Positions 9,501-17,026 of a stretch of DNA of 37,440 bases are shown piece by piece; positions within the stretch are counted from its first letter, which is position 1, and the number at the start of each line of letters is the position of its first letter. Location of the stretch: assembly GCA_903901425.1 (NCBI GenBank), contig CAIURC010000131.1, positions 1 through 37,440 on the forward strand, read 5' to 3'. Below the pieces are notes generated by a model. That model saw only the letters and a list, made by a program, of their open reading frames with translations, had not been told where the DNA came from and searched no databases. The position numbers were made by a program, and so were the translations under genes. Source of the DNA: an uncultured Spartobacteria bacterium. Its GTDB lineage: Bacteria; Verrucomicrobiota; Verrucomicrobiia; Chthoniobacterales; Chthoniobacteraceae.

Positions 9501-10375
9501 AGTGGGAACGTTCCCAAACCACCCGCTGGGACTTCGGCGACCTGCCGGAATCTGTGCCCGTGGAAACGATTGGATCGGTCGCAGTCCTTGCCTACCCAGG
9601 CCTTTCCGCTGGCGAACAGGGAGTTCGTATCCAGCTCTTCCGTTCCCTCCAGGAAGCCCAGGCAGCCTCGGCGGAGGGAATCGTCTGTCTGGGAAAACTC
9701 CATCTCGCAAAAGAACGCGAGTGGCTCCGGAAAGAACTCCGCGCCCTGAACGTCCCGCATTCCGCTCCGGGCAAACCGGCCAACCCATTCACTGCCCTTG
9801 CCCAAGTTCGCCTCCCGCAAAAAAACGCCCCGGCTCAAACCGCATCCGGACCCGAACCGGCATCCTTTGGGGCGGACATGATTCTCGACCACCTCCTCTG
9901 GTCCGCTTCGCCGCATCCGCTCACTCAGGCACGCTTTGAGGCGCTGTTGATCGATGCCAAACGACAGATCCCACTCTGCGCCTCGCAATTGCTCCAGCGG
10001 TTCCGCGAACTTGGGAGCATCCATCAGGCGATCCTTTCCAGCTCCCACCGGTATCCTGGCTTGGATCAGGATTTGAAACGCCTGTTTCCCCCCGACTTTC
10101 CCGCCCGGATCCCGTGGTCGCAACTCGCCCATCTGGTGCGGTTCCTCAAAGCCGTCCAAATCCGGGCCCAACGCGCCAGCCTGCAACCGGCCAAAGACGC
10201 TGAGAAAGCCAAACACCTGTCCCCGTTTGAGCGCTGGGAAAAAGTGGTGCCCGAAGCGCGGAAAGAAGAGTTCCGATGGGCTTTGGAAGAATTCCGGGTC
10301 TCAGTTTTTGCCCAGGAACTGGGAACAGCCCACCCGGTTTCAGCACAACGGCTCCGCTCCTTGGGCGGCTATTGA
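6590..10375 (+). CDS. hrpA: ATP-dependent RNA helicase HrpA
   Basis: This DEAH-box helicase has 1261 residues, close to the roughly 1300 of characterised HrpA proteins. It has GETGSGKT at residues 31-38 (motif I), DEAHERSLNIDF starting near 128 (motif II), TSAT near 158 (III), TNIAETSLTLP (V) and QRAGRAGR near 330 (VI). A winged-helix/HA2 region follows (about 380-560), then a long C-terminal part corresponding to the OB-fold and DUF3418 region (about 690-1250), with ALDLDEAFYRFYA and a basic tail. HrpA family members act on mRNA or ribosomes; E. coli HrpA is implicated in mRNA processing and in resolving stalled ribosomes. Start ATG 6590 overlaps the symporter stop. The gene converges on pcrA with a 123-bp gap that has no convincing terminator. 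Confidence 0.95.
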   Translation: MISYPKDLPITLRREEILAALRSHPVVIIAGETGSGKTTQIPKLCLEAGLAKSGRIGCTQPRRVAALSISRRVAEELGVPWGREVGCKMRFQDHTARQTVVKFMTDGILLAEIQSDPQLRAYSTLILDEAHERSLNIDFLIGHLRNLIAVRKDLHLVITSATIDTGAFSEAFGGAPVIEVSGRLYPVETRYAPPLSFARPGEDPSEITHIEAAVRATEDALIESEHGDVLVFMPTERDIHETRDLLQACLGSGTEILTLFSRMSAQEQLRIFSPESSRRVIVSTNIAETSLTLPRIRYVIDSGLARISRYNPRTRTKRLPVEPVSQSSANQRAGRAGRIQNGICIRLYSEEEFDARPKFTTPEIQRANLAEVILRMKAFRLGEIEQFPFLNPPSSAATRAGYKLLQELGALSDSNQLTETGHQLARLPIDPVPGRMLLEARRENVLPEVLVIAAALSLPDPRERPEDARDAAAAAHKTFENPESDFLTLLNLWNAAPGEQSRSSSNSLRKFCKKNFLSFSRMREWRDLHRQLADAFAAPPQDLQKTAPPKEPAPGSERPADAVHRAILAGLLGQVALKTERNTFKATGERSVTLFPGSCLYQRKPADSKKKPPVPSQPSSPAAKGPAQRWIMAAELVETSQLFARTAAWIQPEWILALGTHLCQIRHLDPHWSQKAGRVLVTERALLSGLEIGRRPVDYGSVDPAHATELFIRGALVQDEIRAPLPFLVKNRELRQKIETAMTRIRHQRALDLDEAFYRFYARHLNAVSSVHDLQRVLREKSDPAFLCALETDILGQAEADIDPALFPDQVPVENAVLPVSYAYSPGDETDGVTVRVPLPLAGALTTGQTHWLVPGLRGELAIALLRALPKSIRKNLLPLEPKAHAIATQFQPGTGCFLTHLARFISRTYRVDVQAGDWPPNALPPHLLPRIEVVDAKAKPLAASRNLEELKTRLESGNHSSTAWEKTAKQWERSQTTRWDFGDLPESVPVETIGSVAVLAYPGLSAGEQGVRIQLFRSLQEAQAASAEGIVCLGKLHLAKEREWLRKELRALNVPHSAPGKPANPFTALAQVRLPQKNAPAQTASGPEPASFGADMILDHLLWSASPHPLTQARFEALLIDAKRQIPLCASQLLQRFRELGSIHQAILSSSHRYPGLDQDLKRLFPPDFPARIPWSQLAHLVRFLKAVQIRAQRASLQPAKDAEKAKHLSPFERWEKVVPEARKEEFRWALEEFRVSVFAQELGTAHPVSAQRLRSLGGY

Positions 10376-10498
10376 ACCCACAGAGGAGCTGCGGGATGCT
10401 TCCCTGCAGACGTCCCAAAGACTTTCCACACGATTACCCAATTCCCGAGCCCCGGTCCTGCACCTCAGGCACGGAACAAAATTCCCGGTGCCAGAATT

Positions 10499-12508
10499 TT
10501 AGAATCCGCCGGTGACCTCCCACTCTTCCAGAAGGTCCTTGGGCAGTTCCTGGATGAATCGGGAAGGCCGTTGCAGCATTTCGCCGTAGCCCGCATTGAG
10601 CCGGAGGTGGGGAAAAGTCAGGTAAAGTTCCTCCCGGGCCCGAGTCACCGCGACATAGAAGAGGCGGCGCTCCTCCTCCACAGACTCCTCGCTCTCCATG
10701 GAACGCGAGGAGGGAAACATTCCTTCCGCCAGCCAGATCACGAAAACCGCCCGCCATTCCAGCCCCTTGGCCTGGTGCACGCTCGAAAGCGTCACCCGCC
10801 CTTCCTCCTCGTCGTCCGCCTCGGCGGCGTCTGTGTCCAGACCGGACATGAGCGCGAGTTGATCGAGGAACTCCGCTGGATCCCGGTAACGCGTCGCGAA
10901 ATCGGCCAGCGTGTTGAGATCCTCCCGGCGCTGGTCGTAGTTGGCAAACTCGGCCTTGCCATAATCGTCGTACACAGCCTCCAGCACGGTCCGGATCATG
11001 TCTCCGGGAGGCACCGCTTGGCCTCCGGGCGCGATCTCCTCCAAGGTGAACCCGAGCTGCTTCCAGCCCTTGGCCGCCTTGGCCGGCACTTTAAACTCCG
11101 CAAACCGTTCTGACCACGCCCTCCTCTCCCCAGCGCCTGGCCGGGCTCCAAGTTGCGTCCAGATCTGGTCGGCAGACCGGGCGCCGATTCCCGGAAGGAG
11201 GCGGACCATCCGCTTGAAGGCCACCTCATCCCGGGGATTGACGATGAACTTCAGGAAGGCTGCAACGTCTTTGACATGGGCCTGCTCAAAGAACCGGAGT
11301 CCGCTCGTGATCTGGAACGGGATCCCCAGCCGCGTGAGTTCCATCTGCAGTTCCATGGAATGGAAATGCGCCCGGTACAACACCGCCACCTCCTGGAGTT
11401 CCATTCCCTCCTCGCGCAGATCCAGTATCCGCCGCGCCACAAAGGCTGCCTGCTGGCCGGAATCCCCCAGCGCCACCCACCCGGGCCGTACCGGAGCCGC
11501 AGGCCGCACCGCCACCAACTCCTTCCGGAACTGGCGTTCATTGAACGCGATCGCGGCATTCGCCACCGCCAGAATCTCAGGCACGCTCCGGTAATTGGTC
11601 TCGATCCGGTACACCTGCGCACCGGGGTACCGCGTTGGGAACTCCAGAATGTTGCGAAAATCAGCGCCGCGCCAGGAATAGATGCTCTGGGCGTCGTCCC
11701 CGACCACCATCAGGTTGCGGTGCCGTGCAGAAAGAAGGTCGATGAACTCTGACTGGATCTGGTTGGTGTCCTGATACTCATCCACAAGCACGAACTGGAA
11801 CTGGCGCTGGTAATGTTCGGCTATGGTGCTGTCAGCCCGGAACAACCGAAGCGGTTTCTCAATCAAGTCATCAAAATCCACCGAGTTCGCTTCCCGCTTG
11901 CGCACCTCGTAGCGCCGGGCCAATTCCGCGATCGGATCTTCGAACTCGAGAAAATGGGGAAATTTTTCAACCAGCACCACCCCCAAGCTCTTCCGCGTAT
12001 TGAGCGCATGGCTGAGCACCTCCGCCACCACGTCCCCTTTGGGAAACCGTTTCGCCTTCGCATCCAAACCCAGCCCCGCAATCACCCCGTCCAGCATTTC
12101 CTTCTGATCCTCGCGGTCCAGAATCGTGAATCCCTCCTCCAAACCTGCCGCCTGAGGGTGCCGCCTCAAAATCCGGTTCCCAACCGAGTGAAACGTTCCC
12201 GACCACAACCCGCTCAAATCGGCAGGAATCAGATTCCGGACCCGCTCGAGCATCTCCCGGGCCGCCTTGTTGGTGAACGTCAACAGCAGGATGTTTGAGG
12301 GCGCCACCCCGTTTTCCACGAGATACGCCACCCGGTAGGTCAGGGTCCGCGTCTTGCCGCTCCCGGCCCCCGCAATCACCAGGGCCGCCCCTGGCGGTGC
12401 CGACACCGCCGCGTACTGCTGCGGGTTCAACTCCCCACGGTAGTCAATCCGCAGCTTCGACGGGTCCATTCCCCGGTTGGCCGGGCCCATGTCATACTTT
12501 CTCGCCAT
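10499..12508 (-). CDS. pcrA: UvrD/PcrA-type superfamily 1 DNA helicase
   Basis: This 3'-5' DNA helicase has 669 residues from ATG 12508. That ATG has a strong Shine-Dalgarno (AGGGGAGGGG about 5 nt upstream), so it is preferred over an in-frame start at 12535. Motifs in order are: Q-motif LNPQQYAAV, I AGAGSGKTRTL, Ia LLTFTNKAAREM, II VLVDEYQDTN, III GDDAQSIYSWRG, IV NYRSVPEIL, V SVHQAKGLEWRAVFVI and VI EERRLFYVAVTRAREEL. These helicases act in nucleotide-excision and mismatch repair and remove RecA or stalled polymerases. The protein is about 50 residues shorter than typical PcrA and ends soon after motif VI, lacking the longer C-terminal tail that often binds RNA polymerase. It lies 54 bp downstream of the DUF1080 gene on the same strand. 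Whether to name it PcrA, UvrD or Rep is arbitrary. Confidence 0.93.
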   Translation of the reverse strand: MARKYDMGPANRGMDPSKLRIDYRGELNPQQYAAVSAPPGAALVIAGAGSGKTRTLTYRVAYLVENGVAPSNILLLTFTNKAAREMLERVRNLIPADLSGLWSGTFHSVGNRILRRHPQAAGLEEGFTILDREDQKEMLDGVIAGLGLDAKAKRFPKGDVVAEVLSHALNTRKSLGVVLVEKFPHFLEFEDPIAELARRYEVRKREANSVDFDDLIEKPLRLFRADSTIAEHYQRQFQFVLVDEYQDTNQIQSEFIDLLSARHRNLMVVGDDAQSIYSWRGADFRNILEFPTRYPGAQVYRIETNYRSVPEILAVANAAIAFNERQFRKELVAVRPAAPVRPGWVALGDSGQQAAFVARRILDLREEGMELQEVAVLYRAHFHSMELQMELTRLGIPFQITSGLRFFEQAHVKDVAAFLKFIVNPRDEVAFKRMVRLLPGIGARSADQIWTQLGARPGAGERRAWSERFAEFKVPAKAAKGWKQLGFTLEEIAPGGQAVPPGDMIRTVLEAVYDDYGKAEFANYDQRREDLNTLADFATRYRDPAEFLDQLALMSGLDTDAAEADDEEEGRVTLSSVHQAKGLEWRAVFVIWLAEGMFPSSRSMESEESVEEERRLFYVAVTRAREELYLTFPHLRLNAGYGEMLQRPSRFIQELPKDLLEEWEVTGGF

Positions 12509-12562
12509 TGTAACCCCTCCCCTTCCCTCAAACACCCGCCCCCTGCAAGCCCCAAACCCGAT

Positions 12563-13204
12563 TCAACTCACCACCCGGTACCGTATCCCGCGCAACGCGG
12601 ACTTGGTCCGGAAACTCGCAATCCCCAGCGGACACGACAACTCGATCTCCCCCAACCGCATCCCAATCGTCCGGCCCGCCAGTTCCACGTCCACCACCTT
12701 TTCCCCATCCAAAAAAGCCTGCAAACGACCAGGCTCCACCCGGACCCCCACCCGATACCAACGCCCCAACTCAAACCGCCGCGACTGACTGCTCGCGTTC
12801 TCCGAGGCGTCCTGCCCGTCTATGCTCGAAATTCCCACCACCGTGCCGCCCCACCCCCCCACCACCAACGTGCACCGGGCAGCCCCCACCGGAAACGTCA
12901 GCCCACAGAAGAAATCCCCGCCCTTGACCCGCATCGCTTCAAGTTCCAGTTCGTATCCCATCTCCAAAGGCGCCTTCACCAGGTTGATCCCGGTCAAGTC
13001 CAGGCCCGCCTCCAAAACCAGTTCCCCCCCCGAAACGGTCACCTCGCCGTGCCCTGCAAAATCGGTGACCTGCCAGTCGCCCAACGTTTTTCCGTCCCAG
13101 AGCGAGACCCACTCCCCGGGGGAGCCAGCGGCAAACGCGGGAAGAGAAGCGACACAGAGCGGAAGGGTGGCGGCAAGGAACTGACGTCTGGAGAGGGGTT
13201 GCAT
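12563..13204 (-). CDS. Secreted DUF1080-type (3-keto-disaccharide hydrolase-like) protein
   Basis: The product has 213 residues from ATG 13204, which begins a Tat-like signal, LSRRQFLAATLPLCVASLPAFA. A longer open frame upstream to 13381 would add about 59 atypical residues and run into the divergent gene, so it is rejected. The mature protein begins GEWVSLWDGKTLGDWQV, the hallmark opening of DUF1080 / 3-keto-disaccharide hydrolase-like beta-sandwich (concanavalin-like) domains. WYRVGVRVEPGRLQAFLDGEKVVDVEL in the second half also fits. The family is greatly expanded in Verrucomicrobiota and Planctomycetes and is thought to bind or cleave oxidised or unusual sugars outside the cytoplasm. It is divergent from the cytochrome/FGE-like gene across 175 bp. 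Confidence 0.8.
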   Translation of the reverse strand: MQPLSRRQFLAATLPLCVASLPAFAAGSPGEWVSLWDGKTLGDWQVTDFAGHGEVTVSGGELVLEAGLDLTGINLVKAPLEMGYELELEAMRVKGGDFFCGLTFPVGAARCTLVVGGWGGTVVGISSIDGQDASENASSQSRRFELGRWYRVGVRVEPGRLQAFLDGEKVVDVELAGRTIGMRLGEIELSCPLGIASFRTKSALRGIRYRVVS

Positions 13205-13379
13205 GGGGATGGATCTTAAGGGAGTCCGGGGCGGAAGGAGAACGCAGAAAACACCCTGAATCTTTTTCGTGCTTTTTTGATTTTTTGTTGCCCGTTCCGA
13301 CTTTTCTGGATAGCCAACTGCGGTTGACAGCCGCCCCAAGGCTCGTTCAACCTCCCACGCTCTCCAAAACCTTCCCGCC
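13205..13379. other. Divergent intergenic region with phased A/T tracts
   Basis: This 175-bp region separates two divergent exported-protein genes and must hold promoters for both. Bases about 13260-13290 carry three closely spaced T runs (A tracts on the minus strand) in an otherwise GC-rich window, a pattern that can bend DNA. A TTGACA occurs at 13324-13329, but no acceptable -10 box follows at 16-18 nt, so no promoter is assigned. Confidence 0.4.
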
Positions 13380-14828
13380 ATGCTCTACTCCCGAATCGTT
13401 CCCGCCTTCGCCCTGATTGCAGTCCCCCTGACCGGCTCGGCCGTCGACTTCAAAAAAGACGTCCAACCGATCTTGGAAGTTCACTGCGTGCGCTGCCACA
13501 ACCCGAAAGGGACCGACTACGAAAAGGGAGACACGGACGTGGACCTGTCCACCAAGGCCGCTGCGTTCGAGGTCAAGTCCACGATCGTCCCGGGCGACCC
13601 GTCCAAGAGCAAGCTCTACACGACCACGGTGCTGGGAGACGACGCCAAGAAGCTGATGCCGCCCAAGAACAAGGTCACCGGAGAACTGGCGCGGCTTACC
13701 CAATCCGAGACGGAGCTCCTCAAGAAATGGATCGAGGAAGGCGCCCAGTGGCCGGACGATGCCGGAACGCTGGTGGCGCGGAAGAAAGAAGAAGGCGGTG
13801 CGGCCAACAAGGCTGAAAAGGAGGCCGCAGTGGTCTCACGGATCCATGAACGGATCGTGAAGAACCCGGCTCCCGCTACCGAGCAGGAGATGAAAGCCTA
13901 CTCCCAAACCCTTCCGGGCAGCGATGTGGTCTATCAGATGCTCCCGATCCCGGGTGGAAAGTTCAAGATTGGCAGTCCTGACTCCGAGAAAGGCCGTCAG
14001 GCAGACGAAGGCCCGGTGCGCGAAGTGGAGATTGCGCCCTTCTGGATGGGCAAATGCGAGGTGACATGGAACGAGTACGAACTCTTCATGTACCCGAACG
14101 AGGAGAAGAAAATCCGCGAATCCAAACAGCTTCCCGCAGACCTCAACCAACTCACCGATGGGGTCACCCGGCCCACCCAGCCCTACGTGGAAATGAGCTT
14201 CGGAATGGGCAAGGACGGTTTCCCAGCCATCTCCATGACCCAGCACGGCGCCAACAAGTACTGCCAGTGGTTGAGTGCGAAAACCGGGGAGTTCTACCGG
14301 CTCCCGACCGAGGCGGAATGGGAGTACGCCTGCCGCGCCGGAACCTCCACCGTGTACTTCTGGGGCGATGACTCCGCACCCATGGGCGAATACGCATGGT
14401 ACGGCCGCAACTCCGACTTCAAGTACCAGAAGGTGGGCAAGAAAAAAGCCAACCCTTGGGGTCTGCACGACATGATCGGGAACGTGATCGAATGGTGCAT
14501 CGACCAGTACGCTGCGGATTCCTACGCCACGCTTCCCGCGGCAAATCCGTGGAAAAAGGCCACCACACCTTACCCGCATGTCGCCCGCGGCGGATCCTGG
14601 GACGATGACGACGTGGCCAAACTCCGGGCTGCCGCCCGCCGCAAGTCTGATCCGTCCTGGAAGATTCAGGATCCCCAGTTGCCCAAGAGCATTTGGTACC
14701 ACACTGATGCTCAGTTCCTCGGGTTCCGCGTGGTGCGGCCCCTGAAAACCCCTTCCAAGGAGGAGATGCAGGCCTACTGGAACAGTGGCGTGGAAAAAGA
14801 CAATCCCGCCCTCGAAAAGGCGGAGTAA
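13380..14828 (+). CDS. Exported cytochrome c (Planctomycete type) / FGE-sulfatase-like fusion
   Basis: The product has 482 residues. A signal peptide occupies about residues 1-21. A Planctomycete-type cytochrome c domain follows, DFKKDVQPILEVHCVRCH, with haem-binding C36-x2-C39-H40 and a distal MPP at 93-95. After a charged linker (about 130-180), residues about 185-470 form a formylglycine-generating-enzyme (SUMF1)-like domain: LPIPGGKFKIGSPDSEKGR, EVTWNEYELFM, YRLPTEAEWEYACRAGTST, NPWGLHDMIGNVIEW and ARGGSWDDDD. The two catalytic Cys that true FGE has downstream of RGGS are absent; the matching stretch reads KLRAAARRKSD. The domain is therefore probably a binding or scaffold fold rather than a sulfatase-activating enzyme. 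It acts outside the cytoplasm. The gene is monocistronic, ending at a strong terminator. Confidence 0.87.
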   Translation: MLYSRIVPAFALIAVPLTGSAVDFKKDVQPILEVHCVRCHNPKGTDYEKGDTDVDLSTKAAAFEVKSTIVPGDPSKSKLYTTTVLGDDAKKLMPPKNKVTGELARLTQSETELLKKWIEEGAQWPDDAGTLVARKKEEGGAANKAEKEAAVVSRIHERIVKNPAPATEQEMKAYSQTLPGSDVVYQMLPIPGGKFKIGSPDSEKGRQADEGPVREVEIAPFWMGKCEVTWNEYELFMYPNEEKKIRESKQLPADLNQLTDGVTRPTQPYVEMSFGMGKDGFPAISMTQHGANKYCQWLSAKTGEFYRLPTEAEWEYACRAGTSTVYFWGDDSAPMGEYAWYGRNSDFKYQKVGKKKANPWGLHDMIGNVIEWCIDQYAADSYATLPAANPWKKATTPYPHVARGGSWDDDDVAKLRAAARRKSDPSWKIQDPQLPKSIWYHTDAQFLGFRVVRPLKTPSKEEMQAYWNSGVEKDNPALEKAE

Positions 14829-14853
14829 CCGTCCTTCCACTCAACTAAACTTG

Positions 14854-14897
14854 AATCGGGCTGGGGATTCCTCGTGTTCCCCAGCCCGATTTTTTTG
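14854..14897 (+). terminator. Strong rho-independent terminator
   Basis: A perfect 12-bp stem ATCGGGCTGGGG (14855-14866) pairs with CCCCAGCCCGAT (14879-14890) across a 12-nt loop. It is followed directly by seven T (14890-14896). It lies 26 nt after the stop of the cytochrome/FGE-like gene. The T run serves only the plus strand, so it does not terminate mqnA, whose stop is about 95 nt further on. Confidence 0.93.
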
Positions 14898-14992
14898 CGC
14901 GCTTGAAGCCCATCGGCCACGGTGCGGGCCCGTTTTCAGCCGGGGTTCTTTGGCGGAGGTTCTTAGGCCGGTTTGCCAACTTCAGGGACCGC

Positions 14993-15748
14993 TCAAATGA
15001 ATTCCAACGCGGCGCCCCCGGCTGGAATCAGACCGCCCTTTTCAAGCAGCCTCCGGAATTCCGTCAGACCGCGTTTTTCCTCCGGGCCGAGCGTGTATCG
15101 GATGTACCCCCCGAGGTACTGCCTCCGGAATGCTTCGGTCTGGAACGAGTCGGACTGGATCCACTCTTCCAGACGCTGGACCCCTTCGACCTTGAGCGCC
15201 CGGAACGCGTCTGCCACAGCCCCGGATTCCCCAATGCCCGGCCGCAACAGCCAGACCGCGTAGACAAACGGCAGTCCCGTGCACTGTTTCCAAGCCTCAC
15301 CGAGGTCCAGAATTTGCCAGCCCGGTTCATTCCGCATCCGGAAATCAATCGCCTGGTTCCCAATCAACAGACGGGCGTCCGGATCACCGCAGGCGGCATC
15401 GGTGCGGGGAGCGATCCCGAAAAACTCGGCACACAGAACGCGCAACAGGTTCACCGAAGTCAGGGAGGCGGTATCCAAACAAACTGACCGAACCTCTTTC
15501 AGCGGCACGCGGTGCGCCAGGAACACGCTGTAGACCGGGCCATCCGAACAAATGCCCACCCCGTCCACCGCAGCGTACCCCGGATGCTGAAATGCCTCGA
15601 ACACGGGCACCAAACCGGCTTCCAAATCGCCGTTCCAGATGAACTTGGCGAGAGCCGAGGGATGTTCAAAAACAACGGAGCCCGGATACGCCCCAATGAG
15701 CGGTCGTGCATTGAGGTACTTTACGCACCCAATACGGATGCCGTCCAA
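14993..15748 (-). CDS. mqnA: Chorismate dehydratase MqnA (futalosine menaquinone pathway)
   Basis: MqnA converts chorismate to 3-[(1-carboxyvinyl)oxy]benzoate, the first step of the futalosine route to menaquinone, in the cytoplasm. The N-terminal IRIGCVKYLNARPLI is the family signature. It continues with a periplasmic-binding-protein-like fold, including VPVFEAF, ICSDGPVYSVFL, LDTASLTSVNLLRVL and LLIGNQAIDF. The size, about 251 residues, is usual. The start is taken as TTG 15748, which puts the signature at residue 4; it lies 14 nt after the mqnE stop with a GGCGGG-type purine stretch upstream. An in-frame ATG at 15814 would overlap mqnE by 52 nt and add a non-conserved leader. It is the second gene of the mqnE-mqnA unit. 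Confidence 0.9.
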   Translation of the reverse strand: MDGIRIGCVKYLNARPLIGAYPGSVVFEHPSALAKFIWNGDLEAGLVPVFEAFQHPGYAAVDGVGICSDGPVYSVFLAHRVPLKEVRSVCLDTASLTSVNLLRVLCAEFFGIAPRTDAACGDPDARLLIGNQAIDFRMRNEPGWQILDLGEAWKQCTGLPFVYAVWLLRPGIGESGAVADAFRALKVEGVQRLEEWIQSDSFQTEAFRRQYLGGYIRYTLGPEEKRGLTEFRRLLEKGGLIPAGGAALEFI

Positions 15749-15762
15749 GATCCCGCCGTTTT

Positions 15763-16899
15763 TCACTGGGCGGCAAGGGTTTGAACAGGTTCGGAATCCG
15801 TCCACCGGTACCAAGTGTCCCGCTGGCGCGGTTCACGGCCTGCCTCCCGGATCGCGGCCCGAAGGGCCTCCACAGACTGCTGGCGCGGAGTCTGCGCACC
15901 GGCCATGTGGAAGATTTTCTCCTCCTGAATCGTCCCGTGCAGGTCGTCCACACCGTACTGGAGTGCCAGCGAAGCCAGCGGCAGCCCGAGGCTGATCCAG
16001 TACCCGGTCAGATGCGGAAAATTGTCGAGGTAGATCCGGCTCACCGCAAGATTCCGGAGCGCCTCCGGGGCGCTCGCATACCGGATCCCCTGCAACCCGG
16101 GACGCGCGCCCGCCGGTTCAAATGCGAAGGGAATGAACGCCGTAAACCCGCCCGTTTCATCCTGCAATTCGCGCAACCGGCGCAGATGGTCCACCCGGTG
16201 CTCCAAAGTCTCCACATGCCCAAAAAGCATCGTCGCGGTGCTCCGCATCCCCATCTGGTGCCAGATCCGGTGCACCTCCAGCCATTCCTCCGCTGTCTCC
16301 TTGCCCCGGCAAATCCGGTCCCGAACCCCGGGATCAAAAATTTCGGCTCCCCCCCCGGTAATGGCGCCCAGACCCGCCTGCCGGAGTTCCTCCAGCGTAT
16401 CCGGAATGCTCCGGCGAAACACCCGCTCCGCGAGGTGCCGGATTTCAACCGCAGTGAATGCTTTCAGAAACAGGTCCGGCGAGAGCGCGCGGAGCGCCCG
16501 GAGCAGTTCCAAGTACCAGTCTCCGGGAAGCGAGGGATGCAGACCGCCCACCATGTGGACCTCGGTGATACCGTGGTTCAGACCAGCGCGCACCTTTTCC
16601 ACAATTTCATCAGCCGTATGCTCAAACGCATGCGCTTCACGTTTGCGCGCTCCAAATGCACAGAACTGGCAGGAAAGGATGCAGACGTTCGAGTAGTTGA
16701 TGTAAAGGTTGTGGATGTAAGTGGCGACATTCCCGTTCAACCGTTCCCGAACTACGTCGGCCACCATCGCCAAGCCATTTAAATCCTGGCTCCGGTACAA
16801 ACCCAGAGCCTCCTCTTCGCTTACCCGCACCCCGGCAAGCACTTTTTCATACACCGGACGCAACTCCGGACTCATCAACCGTTCGGAAACGACTCGCAC
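15763..16899 (-). CDS. mqnE: Aminofutalosine synthase MqnE (radical SAM)
   Basis: MqnE adds the adenosyl radical from S-adenosylmethionine to the MqnA product and yields 6-amino-6-deoxyfutalosine. The product has 378 residues. The radical-SAM cluster motif C73-x3-C77-x2-C80 lies within NVCILSCQFCAFGA. The GITEVHMVGGLHPSLP, KAFTAVEI, GGGAEIFDPGVRDRIC, TATMLFGHVET and QDETGGFTAFIPFAF stretches favour MqnE over its paralogue MqnC. The start GTG 16899 has an AGGGTGG purine block just upstream; ATG 16875 is an alternative. The gene precedes mqnA and is divergent from the ECF sigma gene. The product's presence means the cell makes menaquinone by the futalosine route; mqnB, mqnC and mqnD are not in this window. 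Confidence 0.93.
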   Translation of the reverse strand: MRVVSERLMSPELRPVYEKVLAGVRVSEEEALGLYRSQDLNGLAMVADVVRERLNGNVATYIHNLYINYSNVCILSCQFCAFGARKREAHAFEHTADEIVEKVRAGLNHGITEVHMVGGLHPSLPGDWYLELLRALRALSPDLFLKAFTAVEIRHLAERVFRRSIPDTLEELRQAGLGAITGGGAEIFDPGVRDRICRGKETAEEWLEVHRIWHQMGMRSTATMLFGHVETLEHRVDHLRRLRELQDETGGFTAFIPFAFEPAGARPGLQGIRYASAPEALRNLAVSRIYLDNFPHLTGYWISLGLPLASLALQYGVDDLHGTIQEEKIFHMAGAQTPRQQSVEALRAAIREAGREPRQRDTWYRWTDSEPVQTLAAQ

Positions 16900-17026
16900 G
16901 TCGCCACCCTAGCCGGGTGACGTCCAATTGCAAGTGGCCCGCTGTCGCCCTGTCCTTGACGAAACTCGTTCCGCCCAGAATGCTTCCACCCGCGGCGCTC
17001 CGTGGAGCGCTGCCCTCCGGCCCCCT

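Noticed and set aside
7175-10216. Open frame of about 1013 codons antisense to hrpA
   Set aside because: It lies wholly opposite a clear HrpA gene with intact motifs. Its translation is Gly/Arg/Phe/Val-rich with no recognisable domain, as expected when GC-rich codon bias keeps stops out of an antisense frame.
10376-10498. Bidirectional terminator between convergent hrpA and pcrA
   Set aside because: No stable stem with a T run was found; only a short AT-rich symmetry around 10493-10505.
13324-13352. TTGACA as a -35 box for the cytochrome/FGE-like gene
   Set aside because: At 16-18 nt spacing the downstream hexamers are C-rich (for example TCAACC) and do not resemble a -10 box.
13205-13381. 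Longer N-terminus of the DUF1080 protein up to 13381
   Set aside because: It would precede the Tat signal with about 59 residues of non-conserved sequence and touch the divergent gene's start.
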